A stretch of 64,000 bases of DNA from Diabrotica undecimpunctata (taxonomy: Eukaryota > Arthropoda > Insecta > Coleoptera > Chrysomelidae), in the NCBI RefSeq assembly GCF_040954645.1, contig NC_092809.1:130685914-130749913 (forward strand), in the 5' to 3' direction. Positions 34,550 through 45,459 of the stretch are shown here, piece by piece (position 1 is the first letter of the stretch; the number at the start of each line of letters is the position of its first letter). The position numbers and the translations under genes were made by a program. The notes beneath the pieces were generated by a model. That model did not search any database and was not told where the DNA came from. It worked only from the letters and a program-made list of their open reading frames with translations.

Positions 34550-34745
34550 TAATCGACACGATGATCGAATCGAATGAATTATCGAATCGATCATCGAATC
34601 AGAATCAAATCGTATCGATCACCAAATCGAATCGATCATCGAATCGGAATCGAGTCAAATCAAATATCGAATATAATCAAATATCTAATCGAGTCATTTA
34701 TGAATCCTGAACAAATCCATTATCGAATCGAATCGATTCAACTAT
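34550..34745. repeat. Degenerate ATCGAATCG-type tandem repeat
   Basis: Many variants of ATCGAATCG/AATCGATC; low-complexity DNA. The ORF 34574-34798 is its translation. Confidence 0.85.
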
Positions 34746-35825
<1,080 letters not shown>

Positions 35826-35929
35826 TGAGTTTAGTTCTTGAACCTTAATATATATTTTTTTAGTGGATTTTCTTGGGCTTAGGTTCATAAAAAAATTTGA
35901 TTTGATACTAAGGCATTTTTATATATTTT

Positions 35930-35968
35930 TTCGACGTTTCGGCAGGAAATCCATGCCTTTTTCAAGAA
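35930..35968 (-). ncRNA. Hammerhead-like core at Penelope terminus
   Basis: Minus strand: CTTGAAAAA, a GGCATGG/CCTGCC stem, GAAACGTCGAA. Stem II and the GAAAC box fit a hammerhead, but the CUGAUGA box reads CUUGAAAA. Confidence 0.35.
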
Positions 35969-36232
35969 GTAATATTGACTAAAAAACATTTTATGATAGA
36001 CATAATACGATTTAAAAGTTAAACTTTTGACTTACCAAGCATGTAAAAATTTGTTACTAACAAGTAGACGTCACAATCAAAATAATATTAAAAACATAGG
36101 ACATACCCACTAAGTCACTACATGTAAAATATATTTTAGATCTAATGTGTTGTTTATTGAAGTTAGTTTATCGTTTAAACAACCAGTTATTTTAACATCA
36201 TAGGCGTTCTGAGATTGTCTTTTTATGTGTTT

Positions 36233-37609
36233 TTAAACACATAAAACACTTTTAAAGTTAAAATATATTTTGTTCAAATTTTTGACATCTTTTTTATCAT
36301 TTATTGCATTATTATTTTTTTTTATTTGTATAGACTCTAGAAGCTCTCTCTTTTTCCTGTTGGGTTCACTTTTTAGGATCTTGGTTTTCTCAAAATCAAA
36401 TTTATGTTTTTTTTCGTTTTCATGTTTTGTGAGGGCGGTTGAGTTTTTTTTGTCATATTTGTGGGAACGTATTCTTGAGTTAAGTAGCTGACTGGTTTGT
36501 CCAATATAAACTCCATCACAATTCGAGCAGGGAATTTCATATACAACATGCGATCTTTTTAATAGAGGGGTTTTTGTTTTTAATCTTGTAAAATTCTTTT
36601 TCAAAAGATTGTGCCCTTTATGAGCAACCATAATATTATGTTTGGACAGAAGATTTGCAATTTGTTCTGATAATCCTTTTATATAGGGAAGAGACATATA
36701 GTTTTTCTTTACCGTGTTGGTTTCATTGTTATTATTGTTATTGTAAAATTTATGCAGTCGCGATTTGAAAGTGTTGTCGATAAGATGGTGTGGGTATGAA
36801 TTAAGTGTTAGTGCTGTTTTTGCTTTTTTAATGGCCTGAGGTCTATTAATAGGATCGGATAATCTAATAGCTCTATCGGCGAGTCCGATAACTACTGATT
36901 TCTTTTGAGACAGGGGATGATGAGAGTTGAAATTCAGATATCTCGATGACCAGGTTTTTTTGGTGTACCATGAAGTAGTTATAGTGCTGTTTTCTCTATG
37001 TAAGGTCAGGTCCAGAAAATTAATTTGATGATTTTTTTCAATTTCTAATGTAAATTTTAGTTTTTGGTGAAAGTTATTGAATTCATTTAGTAAAATATCC
37101 ATTTTATCCTCTGGTGCTGCGCTCAAGCAGTCATCTATATAGCGATAGAAAAAAGGTATATCAAAATCTATTTTATTTAAAACAATTTCCTCTAGATGCT
37201 CTAAAACTAATTGAGCGATGGCACTGGGTATGCTAGCACCCATAGCACATCCATCTGTTTGTTGGAAGATTTTGTTTTTATATAGGAAATAAGTTGACTT
37301 TAATGTTGTTTCGACTGCTAGCAGAAATTCTTCTAGAGGGATGTCTGTGAACGCTTTGATTTCGTTCCACTTTTTTTTAATAATGTCTTTCGCTAAAGCT
37401 ATTGGAATATTGGTGTATAAAGATACCACATCGAGAGAAACTAATTTATAATTTGGAGGTAAATGTATATTTTTGAGTTTTAATTTCAGGTGATCAGCGT
37501 CTTTTAAATAGTGTGGATTTTTATTTATTACGTTGGAAATAATGTTCTTCAAATATTTTGAAACGTTTTCAAAAGGAGACTGAATGCATGAAACAATAGG
37601 TCGCAGCGG
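36233..37609 (-). CDS. Penelope-like RT plus GIY-YIG endonuclease, 5'-truncated, open
   Basis: Open to the junction at about 37609 with no ATG required upstream; 459 codons. RT parts: PLRPIVSCIQSPFENVSKYL (fingers), YKLVSLDVVSLYTNIPIALA (motif A), QQTDGCAMGASIPSAIAQLV (motif B), PFFYRYIDDCLSAAPEDKMD (motif C, catalytic YIDD), INFLDLTLHRENSTITTSWY. The C-terminal GIY-YIG nuclease, which nicks target DNA, reads HVVYEIPCSNCDGVYIGQTS, then SQLLNSRIRSHKYDKKNS, with a conserved Glu in RELLESIQIKK. The CDGVYIG spacing fits Penelope endonucleases. No lesion in the part present. Truncation removes the RT N-terminus, so it should not work alone. Confidence 0.88.
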   Translation of the reverse strand, partial: PLRPIVSCIQSPFENVSKYLKNIISNVINKNPHYLKDADHLKLKLKNIHLPPNYKLVSLDVVSLYTNIPIALAKDIIKKKWNEIKAFTDIPLEEFLLAVETTLKSTYFLYKNKIFQQTDGCAMGASIPSAIAQLVLEHLEEIVLNKIDFDIPFFYRYIDDCLSAAPEDKMDILLNEFNNFHQKLKFTLEIEKNHQINFLDLTLHRENSTITTSWYTKKTWSSRYLNFNSHHPLSQKKSVVIGLADRAIRLSDPINRPQAIKKAKTALTLNSYPHHLIDNTFKSRLHKFYNNNNNNETNTVKKNYMSLPYIKGLSEQIANLLSKHNIMVAHKGHNLLKKNFTRLKTKTPLLKRSHVVYEIPCSNCDGVYIGQTSQLLNSRIRSHKYDKKNSTALTKHENEKKHKFDFEKTKILKSEPNRKKRELLESIQIKKNNNAINDKKDVKNLNKIYFNFKSVLCV

Positions 37610-37611
37610 CG

Positions 37612-38391
37612 GACCTGACCTTACATAGAGAAAACAGCACTATAACTACTTCATGGTACACCAAAAAAACCTGGTCATCGAGATATCTGAATTTCAACTC
37701 TCATCATCCCCTGTCTCAAAAGAAATCAGTAGTTATCGGACTCGCCGATAGAGCTATTAGATTATCCGATCCTATTAATAGACCTCAGGCCATTAAAAAA
37801 GCAAAAACAGCACTAACACTTAATTCATACCCACACCATCTTATCGACAACACTTTCAAATCGCGACTGCATAAATTTTACAATAACAATAATAACAATG
37901 AAACCAACACGGTAAAGAAAAACTATATGTCTCTTCCCTATATAAAAGGATTATCAGAACAAATTGCAAATCTTCTGTCCAAACATAATATTATGGTTGC
38001 TCATAAAGGGCACAATCTTTTGAAAAAGAATTTTACAAGATTAAAAACAAAAACCCCTCTATTAAAAAGATCGCATGTTGTATATGAAATTCCCTGCTCG
38101 AATTGTGATGGAGTTTATATTGGACAAACCAGTCAGCTACTTAACTCAAGAATACGTTCCCACAAATATGACAAAAAAAACTCAACCGCCCTCACAAAAC
38201 ATGAAAACGAAAAAAAACATAAATTTGATTTTGAGAAAACCAAGATCCTAAAAAGTGAACCCAACAGGAAAAAGAGAGAGCTTCTAGAGTCTATACAAAT
38301 AAAAAAAAATAATAATGCAATAAATGATAAAAAAGATGTCAAAAATTTGAACAAAATATATTTTAACTTTAAAAGTGTTTTATGTGTTTAA
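37612..38391 (+). CDS. Penelope-like RT thumb plus GIY-YIG endonuclease fragment
   Basis: 259 open codons starting at the junction (DLTLHRENSTITTSWYTKKT). It lacks the RT catalytic YIDD but retains the complete GIY-YIG domain (VYEIPCSNCDGVYIGQTSQL). First internal Met at 37927. No promoter or proper start, so expression is doubtful. Confidence 0.8.
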   Translation, partial: DLTLHRENSTITTSWYTKKTWSSRYLNFNSHHPLSQKKSVVIGLADRAIRLSDPINRPQAIKKAKTALTLNSYPHHLIDNTFKSRLHKFYNNNNNNETNTVKKNYMSLPYIKGLSEQIANLLSKHNIMVAHKGHNLLKKNFTRLKTKTPLLKRSHVVYEIPCSNCDGVYIGQTSQLLNSRIRSHKYDKKNSTALTKHENEKKHKFDFEKTKILKSEPNRKKRELLESIQIKKNNNAINDKKDVKNLNKIYFNFKSVLCV

Positions 38392-38656
38392 AAACACATA
38401 AAAAGACAATCTCAGAACGCCTATGATGTTAAAATAACTGGTTGTTTAAACGATAAACTAACTTCAATAAACAACACATTAGATCTAAAATATATTTTAC
38501 ATGTAGTGACTTAGTGGGTATGTCCTATGTTTTTAATATTATTTTGATTGTGACGTCTACTTGTTAGTAACAAATTTTTACATGCTTGGTAAGTCAAAAG
38601 TTTAACTTTTAAATCGTATTATGTCTATCATAAAATGTTTTTTAGTCAATATTACT

Positions 38657-38692
38657 TCTTGAAAAAGGCATGGATTTCCTGCCGAAACGTCG
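38657..38692 (+). ncRNA. Hammerhead-like core at Penelope terminus, right copy
   Basis: Mirror of 35930-35968: CTTGAAAAAGGCATGG, ATTT loop, CCTGCC, GAAACGTCGAA. Confidence 0.35.
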
Positions 38693-38763
38693 AAAAAATA
38701 TATAAAAATGCCTTAGTATCAAATCAAATTTTTTTATGAACCTAAGCCCAAGAAAATCCACTA

Positions 38764-38767
<4 letters not shown>

Positions 38768-38841
<74 letters not shown>
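38768..38841. repeat. (TA)n followed by (GA)n
   Basis: TA tract to about 38816, then about 12 GA units. Confidence 0.95.
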
Positions 38842-38959
38842 TATGAAGTAAGCCATAATAATAATATTATGGCGTAGGAGCAGAAATTAGTCAAACTTTT
38901 CACGTCTGAAACGAAATCAATAGAATATAACTGTTATTTCAGTATCTCTGTGATTATTA

Positions 38960-39361
38960 ATGAACGTATAATTACATACGAGATAGGGCACTACGTATGA
39001 AAATAGATCTAATATAAACCTGCTAAAGACAAAAAATTTTGATTTATTGACTTTAAGAAGGCCTCTGACTGAAAACAAAATAAACAACTAATACAAGTTT
39101 AACATGCGATATACATATGAAAGGGGAAGGGATAACAATTATATGAAGATAGAACAACAAACAAAGCGACTACAAAAAAAAACAATAGACAGCATCTTCG
39201 ATCTTGATGAGTGTAGAGTTACATACCAGATATCATAGGTCACTATGAATGAGAATAAATTTACTATAAGACAAATTTTGATTTATTGACTTAAAGAAGG
39301 CCTCTGGGTGAATACAAAATAAACAACTGATCGAATCTTAATTTGCGACATAGGATATAAC
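38960..39361. repeat. ~239-bp tandem repeat, interrupted by hAT
   Basis: TTTTGATTTATTGACTT and AAGAAGGCCTCTG recur at 239-bp spacing (39037 and 39276). The second unit continues after the hAT at 42257-42345 (CAAACTAGGCGACTAC, CAGCATCTTCG), matching the first unit at about 39160-39200. Confidence 0.75.
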
Positions 39362-39586
39362 TAGACTTCGGCAAATATGCAAATAAAAATGTAGAAAATA
39401 TGCGTATAAATATGCACGTGTTTACCCGAAAATATGCAAATATTTTACAAAATATGCATACAAATAAATCGTAAAATAGTAACAATTTTATTTAAAAAAA
39501 AAGTGTACATAACTAAATATTTCCTACTATTCATTAAGATTTACATTTATTTTAAGTAACTACATCATTTTTAAGTATGAATAAAC

Positions 39587-41682
39587 TTATTTAGAATTAT
39601 GGTAACAATAAATGACCAAGTGGTGTTCAAAATTTTCTAACAAAAACTTGTGGCTTCTGTCTGAGTACATATATTTATATATGGAAAAACTTCGTTCAAC
39701 ATCAACTGATGTAACGGGAGCATTTTTCAAACTAACCAAAACATTTGGTTCTAAATTAATTGTTTCCGAAATATTTCCAGCTAGAACACTGACTACTTCA
39801 GAAAGAATATGGTAACCTTTATTTTTTTCCATAGTAGCTTCAAATTTTTTTAAAATATCTTTTCCAATATTACCTCTAACGTTCCGACAACATGACGCAA
39901 ATTCTTTTATTAATGCTGTACTTTCGAACAATGACAGTTTTGATGATTCTAACTGAGTAATTGTTTTTTGAACAAAACTAAAATTTGATTTTATAAATGA
40001 AAGTTCTTGTTGAAGCAAGTTACTCTGAAAAGTTTGTTTAGAATCCAAAAGAGATTGGGAACTTTCATCTGTTAACGTATCAATTATGTTCTTTATTTTA
40101 ACAAAATGATCTGCATAAAAATTAGCTGCTTCTAACCATGTTCCCCATCGCGTTAAAATAGGTTGTGGTGGAAGAGGAATGTTAGGTAGCATTTCTTTAT
40201 AAAGTTGAATTCTTATAGGAGATTTAAGAAATACTTTTTTGACACTGGATATCATGGTATTTACAAGAGGAAACTTTTTTCGTATTTCCTCTGCAACTCT
40301 GTTTAATCCATGCGCTACACAAGTAACATGTATTAAATCTGGGAAAAATATTTTTAAATTTTGTCCTGCTTTCACCATATAAGAAGCAGCATCCGATAAA
40401 ATAAGCAGTAATTTATTAGAAGGAATAGTTATCGGAAGAAAAAAAGTTGCTAATGTTTCTTGTATAAAACGCGAAATTGTTAAAGCATTTGGTTTCTCAA
40501 GTTGCTGGCATGAAAGCATGAAATAAGATGAGATTTTGGTAAGGTATCTTCTTTAAGAACACCAATCAATAAATGAGCAATATACTTTCCTGAGGAATCA
40601 GTGGTTTCGTCTACAGATATGTAAAAATAATTATCTGCAATTTCTTCCTTAATATTAATTAACACCGACGAGTATAGCCCGTTCACATTATTTCTTCTTA
40701 GAGACCGATCACTTGGAACATTAAGTTTGCAATATTTTTTTAGAAACGAACTAAAATTTACATTTGCTAATTTTGAAAGCGGTATGTTTGCAGACACTAA
40801 TGCGCGACACAAGTCTTCATTAAAAGTTTCTTGCTGATCTAATTTTTTTTAAGTAGATTGGAAACATTTAGCCATTGAAGTTTGATGTTTTCCTCCTATT
40901 TTTCCTTTTTTTGCAATGTGTGAAGCAGTTCTCACATGTTGGTCTATCTGAAATTTCTTCTCACATGCTATCTATAAATAAAAATAAAAACCTTTATTTT
41001 AACCCAACCTTTAAAATATTAAAATATACAAGGTGTTTTTGGTTAATCAAATAACTGGTTTGGAAAAAAAAACACTCGCTTAGTGTTTTAAATGCAGTAT
41101 TAATCCACAAATTAGTTTTTGTTACTAACCATTAGTACATCATATAACTTATTTTAAAATTCAACAAAAGTTTTTTTTTGTTAATTCAATTACAATAAAA
41201 ATAATTGTGTTTTAGAATAGCTGACTTCATAAAAAAAAGTAAAGGTGAAAAATTTTTCTAAATACACACCATTGTATTGTACCATGGACAATTTTTTCTC
41301 ACTAAAGGAAGCTATTTTTCATTTAAAAACAACCTACGAGTACTAAATTTCAAGTAAATACGTTTATTGGTTTTAAAGTTATTGTTGTTATTAACTAAAA
41401 GAATTTAATTTTTTTTAATTTTAACACCCTCTATCTCGAAAAGTAAATAAGTTTGACCCCTCATTAACTATATCGTTTTGTTCAATTTTTCGAGAAGTAT
41501 CTACAGTCAAACGTTGTAAGTGTCATTTGGAAACACCCTGTATGTATGAAATATTAGATATTTAACAGAAAATATTAGATACTTACAATTTTGCCACAGA
41601 CTGAACAGTAGATTTTTCCCATATCCATAGACAGCTCTTTATAAGGTTTAATCCAAGTTGAAGCACTGGTTGTTTTAGGCAT
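39587..41682 (-). pseudogene. hAT transposase with BED/CGGBP1-like zinc finger
   Basis: Exon 1 (41682-41587) begins MPKTTSASTWIKPYKELSMD and includes the first Cys pair (YCSVCGKI). The intron (41586-40972, GTAAGT...TATAG) joins in phase to exon 2 with CEKKFQIDQHVRTASHIAKK (zinc-finger His). After an in-frame stop near 40850 come DLCRALVSANIPLSKLANVN, ISVDETTDSSGKYIAHLLIG (first catalytic Asp), a frameshift near 40510, KLLLILSDAASYMVKAGQNL, DLIHVTCVAHGLNRVAEEIR, PILTRWGTWLEAANFYADHF, and the dimerisation end LKNAPVTSVDVERSFSIYKY. Two lesions in an otherwise complete gene. Confidence 0.85.
41029..41540. mobile_element. TA-flanked MITE in hAT intron
   Basis: 512 bp with CAAGGTGTTTTTGG at the left and CCAAATG-type inverse (TTTGGAAACACCCTG) at the right, flanked by TA. 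Mariner-type MITE ends; no coding content. Confidence 0.6.
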
Positions 41683-42391
41683 TATAAAATCACAATCTTC
41701 CTTTTTGTTACGCACAACGAGTGTTTACGCTTTGAATATCAAAACAAAAATGATTTACAAATCTGAGCATCAAATTAGAAATGTTTAGGTACCTAATTCA
41801 ATAAACTGGGAGATTTTGGAAAATCCCTAAATTAGGAACAAAACTATTAGTCGTTTACCTGCTGTTAAGATACAATAAATTGTAGATAGATTTGGGGATT
41901 AGATCATAAAATGCAAATGAGCGAACCCTTAGCGATTATCCAATAACTGAATGCCTCAGTGACCGAGACTTTCTAAGAATGTTGAGGGCTACTTAAATTG
42001 ATCTTCTTTGAAATTGTAAATGTTTTGTACCTGTAGAGATTACGTACTTAGATCATTTCTTGATTAAAATGACTACAAAATTTTATACAAGAATTGAAAT
42101 AAATTGGTATGTTTAAAAATTTTCAAATACAGTATAAAAATCTGAACTTTTATGCACTTTATGCAAACTTTTATACAAATATGCCAAAATATGAAATATT
42201 TGCATAAAATATGCACAATATGCAAAATATGCAATATGCATATTTGCCGAAGTCTAGATATAACAAATATATTAAGATAGCAAAAACAAACTAGGCGACT
42301 ACCAAAATTGCACTACACAGCATCTTCGTTATTTTTGAACGTATGGTTATGGTAGATCGAAGCAGGGCTCAATTGTGAGCCCTTCAGACAT

Positions 42392-42604
42392 TTAGACCTG
42401 ACTAGTACTAAAGGGCCTTCCAATCACAGGTTTGAGTCCCACAGGCAGAGTAGATGAGCCCTGTATTGCCAGGGCGTCAGCACGTTCGTTCCCCTCCATG
42501 CCTGTGTGTCTCGGTACACATACCAAGTTAACCCTATTGGTCAGCGCATTATCAGTAAGTGCTCTTGCACTTGCTGATGATGGTTTTTGCACTTTAAAAC
42601 TCAA
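42392..42604 (-). pseudogene. LINE RNase H domain fragment
   Basis: ALTDNALTNRVNLVCVPRHT, then GMEGNERADALAIQGSS. The GxxGNERAD(A/E)LA signature with an HTG loop is the C-terminal active-site part of RNase H from jockey/I-group LINEs. Truncated on both sides. Confidence 0.75.
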
Positions 42605-42639
42605 AAACCAGCTTAGAGTATCCTAAACGATGCTAGAAT

Positions 42640-43290
42640 GCATCTAATACATTTCTTCATGTTTTTCAAGAATTTAATATGGATTCCTCGATAATTCTTT
42701 GCCTTAGCTTTGCAACACTTGCTGGTTTAGTGTTATAAATTTTACTTTTAAAGTATGCCAAATAAAAATAATCTTTAGGATAAAAACGAGTGAACGAGAA
42801 AACATCCGGAAAATGCGTGATCTAAAGAACGCCGAACAGTTACACCAAAATACGCTAGAGCTTCGTTTTCTTCAAACCGCATCTCATTAAAATTGGCTCC
42901 AAACTTATTTTTCAGGGCAGATACAATTTCATTACTAAATAGCAGTTCATAATTATTTAAATTTACTTTTATAAAAAATGACCCAATTAACTGAGTACCT
43001 ACTATTTCCGATCATACATTCAGTTCTGGTGGTCTTTGAGTATTGTTTTCACGTATCCACTGTGGATTTACCTCACTTTAATACTTTAAACTTGCCCGAT
43101 TTACATTCCCACAGAGTGTAAATATTGCTTCGTCGGAAAAACATTTTTACCGAAGATCTCGTCATTATTATTACACCACTAAAATGTAGTCTTCAGTTGT
43201 AGTCAACTTCATTTAATTCTTGCAGCAACTGGATTTTGTAGGGTTTAAATTAATTCTTATGTAAAACACGTAAGTCTGAAAAATGATCTA
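42640..43290 (-). pseudogene. Mariner-like (DD41D group) transposase remnant
   Basis: Minus strand: TLCGNVNRASLKY, SEVNPQWIRENNTQRPPELN, IVGTQLIGSFFIKVNLNNYE, then FGANFNEMRFEENEALAYFG and VTVRRSLDHAF. The WxxxNPxW and IGxFFI spacing matches the first catalytic block of the same broad group as 11203-12276, but with many stops. Confidence 0.5.
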
Positions 43291-43392
43291 CATCATGTAT
43301 TTGTGCAGTTCTCTCTGTGAAACTCTGCATTCAATCTAAAGTTTTTATTATCTAAATGGAAATAAGCCACAATTAAAGGTTAAAGTAAATTT

Positions 43393-43430
43393 ATTGACGT
43401 TTCAATTTCCACTTCGGAAATCGTTCTCAA
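43393..43430 (-). ncRNA. Hammerhead-like core, isolated
   Basis: Minus strand: TGAGAACG, a perfect 6-bp stem ATTTCC/GGAAAT with a 5-nt loop, then TGAAACGTCAATAAA. Same layout as at the Penelope ends but different stem sequence, i.e. covariation between copies. Confidence 0.35.
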
Positions 43431-43479
43431 AATACAAAACTGAAACTGATACTTTTTGGCTGCCCATGTTGTCACTCCC

Positions 43480-44590
43480 GCTGTTGCTGCTGCACAACCC
43501 CTAGACACTAATAATATCGAGCTACAACTGTTAGTAAATCAGCTAAACCGGTCACGCTATCAACGAAAATATGCCATTTGTTGTTGAAACTGATGCTTCA
43601 GAACACTCGTTTCCTATCTTCAGGATTTCCAGACCAGTTGCTTTCTTTTTAAGATCTCTTAACTCTAGCGAGCTAAATCATTCTGTTGTGGAGAAAGAAG
43701 CGTACGCTATCGTTGAATCTCTAAAAAAGTGACGTTATGTTCTTATAGAAAAGCCTTCCACAGCCATCACTGACTAAAAGTCTGTAACATTTATGTTCAA
43801 CAACAAGCATTCCAGCAAGATCAAAAATGAAAAAATACAAAGATATCTACTTGAATTGGTACTTTATAAATATGACAGTATATCGACCAAGTAAAAGACA
43901 ACCAAGCAGCGCGGAGGCTTTATCGCGCATCTACTCATGCGCTGCTACCACAACGACGGCAGTTGCATCAGAACTCAAGTCATCACACAGCATTTTGTCA
44001 TCCAGGGGTAACACGTGTCCATTCACTGGATAAAATCAAAGAATTTACCTTTTTATCTTGAAGTCAAGACTATGATTCGTGAATGGTAAGTATGTACTAA
44101 AATCAAGCCAAAGTACTTTAAGAATGAGGAGCCTTTTTCGAAGCTTATAAAAGCCACATGTCCCTTCGAACGCCTTAGTATCGACTTTAAAGGACCGGTG
44201 CCTTCGAATACCAATAAACGTTAAATTCTAAGGCAATAGATGAGTATTCCAGATTCCCATTTGCTTTCCCATGCAGTGACATTAGTGCCAAAACCGTCAT
44301 CAAGAATTGAAATTACTTATTCATGATTTTTTGGAATGCCTACATACATCAATTCGGATAGAGGGACTCAATTTCTATCAGCTGAAGTCAGAGTTTCTCA
44401 ACGCCAGAAGAATCGCAACAAGTAGAACTACTGCTAAAGGCAATGGTCAAGTAGAGAAGTTAAACTCTACTGTCTGGAAAGCTATTCAACTGACCTGTGA
44501 ATCACATGAAGCGTCGATCTCCAAATGGGAATACAATACCGTCATAGCTAGCCGAATCAGGGTATGTCTTGATGAAAAGGCTTCTTTATC
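43480..44590 (+). pseudogene. Ty3/gypsy pol remnant (RNase H and integrase)
   Basis: LTR-retrotransposon polyprotein debris. RNase H: ETDASEHSFP, RPVAFFLRSLNSSELNHSVV, EKEAYAIVESLKK, ITD (stop) KSVTFMFNN, KIQRYLLELVLYKYDSIYRP. Integrase core: LSIDFKGPVPS, later PTYINSDRGTQFLSAEVREF and ATSRTTAKGNGQVEKLNSTV. Stops and frameshifts throughout; no LTRs adjacent. Confidence 0.75.
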
Positions 44591-44830
44591 TTCTTCGTCT
44601 TCTTTATCAAGTACAAATTTCACTGTAATTATTCTTTCACTCGTTCTTCAACTTCTACTGCGTTATCTTTCGCTTCTCTATCAGCAATTATACCAACTGC
44701 ATTCCTAACGTTACTTTTCCCTACATACCACAATTTGTATCATTCATCTAGTTCTTTCGTCCGTTGGGTTTTCCACCTCCTCTCTTAAACGAAAACAATT
44801 TGAACCCTTCGTCCTAGAAGCGCAGATACC
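44580..44830 (-). pseudogene. RTE-like LINE endonuclease fragment
   Basis: Minus-strand frames give KRGGGKPNGR, KVTLGMQLV/NVRNAVGIIADREAKDN and VEVEERVKE with KFVLDKEDEEDKE, resembling the start of RTE-type endonuclease domains. Heavily decayed. Confidence 0.4.
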
Positions 44831-45459
44831 AACTCCATACTGACTATTTATAGTAATAAAATTACATATCCATAAAAATAAGACCATTTGTTGATGTTTG
44901 CAACTTTTTTATTTTAAAAATAAACAACATTTACCTAATGAAGAAGATTACAAATTAAACAACAATAAATTACAACATATATTTTTATGCATTTTCTTTT
45001 TTTTTTAATAAAATTAAAAATAAAATAATATACAAATACCCGTCCTTTTAAAAACACATTTATTTCTTAATATTAAATTTGTTCATATGGAATGGAATAG
45101 CCAGCAATTGTAAATTTGATACTTCATAAAAAAGCTATCGTTATCTTTGGGTTTTGGCACAATTGATTAATATTATTAAAATATATATTTCAACGGCATC
45201 TCATGGCAACTGATATATTTGAAATATTTAAATAAACAATGTTAATTGTCTATTAAAAAATAAGACACGTGGGGAAAAAAATTTTACTAGTTTTTTTTAA
45301 ATAATCCTTTTTTGTTTTTGTGTTTCTGCCTGCAAACCATATACACTTGAAGAAATTATTTATTTAATCATTTTGTTATTTTCGAAATTCCTACTATAAA
45401 ATAAAATAACTGAACAATGGCGTGCAATGAATCTTTTAGTAAACACGTTATACCTAAAT
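44831..45459. other. 3' flank of VKORC1, no other gene
   Basis: AT-rich; presumably holds the VKORC1 3' UTR and polyadenylation site on the minus strand. Confidence 0.5.

Larger units (their letters stand above)
35847..37610 (-). mobile_element. Penelope-like element, 5'-truncated, left copy
   Basis: Minus-strand copy joined head to head with the plus-strand copy at 37611. Its outer 1,167 bp (35847-37013) is repeated inverted at 37611-38774. It contains the C-terminal RT and GIY-YIG ORF and a terminal segment with the GAAACGTCG motif. The 5' end stops inside the RT fingers at the junction. Confidence 0.9.
37611..38774 (+). mobile_element. Penelope-like element, 5'-truncated, right copy (inverted)
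   Basis: Mirror image of 35847-37013, apparently near identical: the encoded C-terminal 154 residues are the same in both copies. It begins inside the RT (DLTLHRENST) and ends at the (TA)n/(GA)n tract. Confidence 0.9.
39362..42256 (-). mobile_element. Full-length hAT transposon (CGGBP1-like group)
   Basis: 2,895 bp with TAGACTTCGGCAAATATGCA at the left, inverse at the right, and exact 8-bp duplication GATATAAC (39354-39361, 42257-42264). Ends are rich in ATGCAAATA-type repeats. It carries one two-exon transposase gene on the minus strand and a MITE in its intron. Confidence 0.9.

Noticed and set aside
44307..44708. 133-aa plus ORF ending in Ser/Leu-rich sequence
   Set aside because: First half is gypsy integrase debris and second half is antisense of a LINE fragment; not a single gene.
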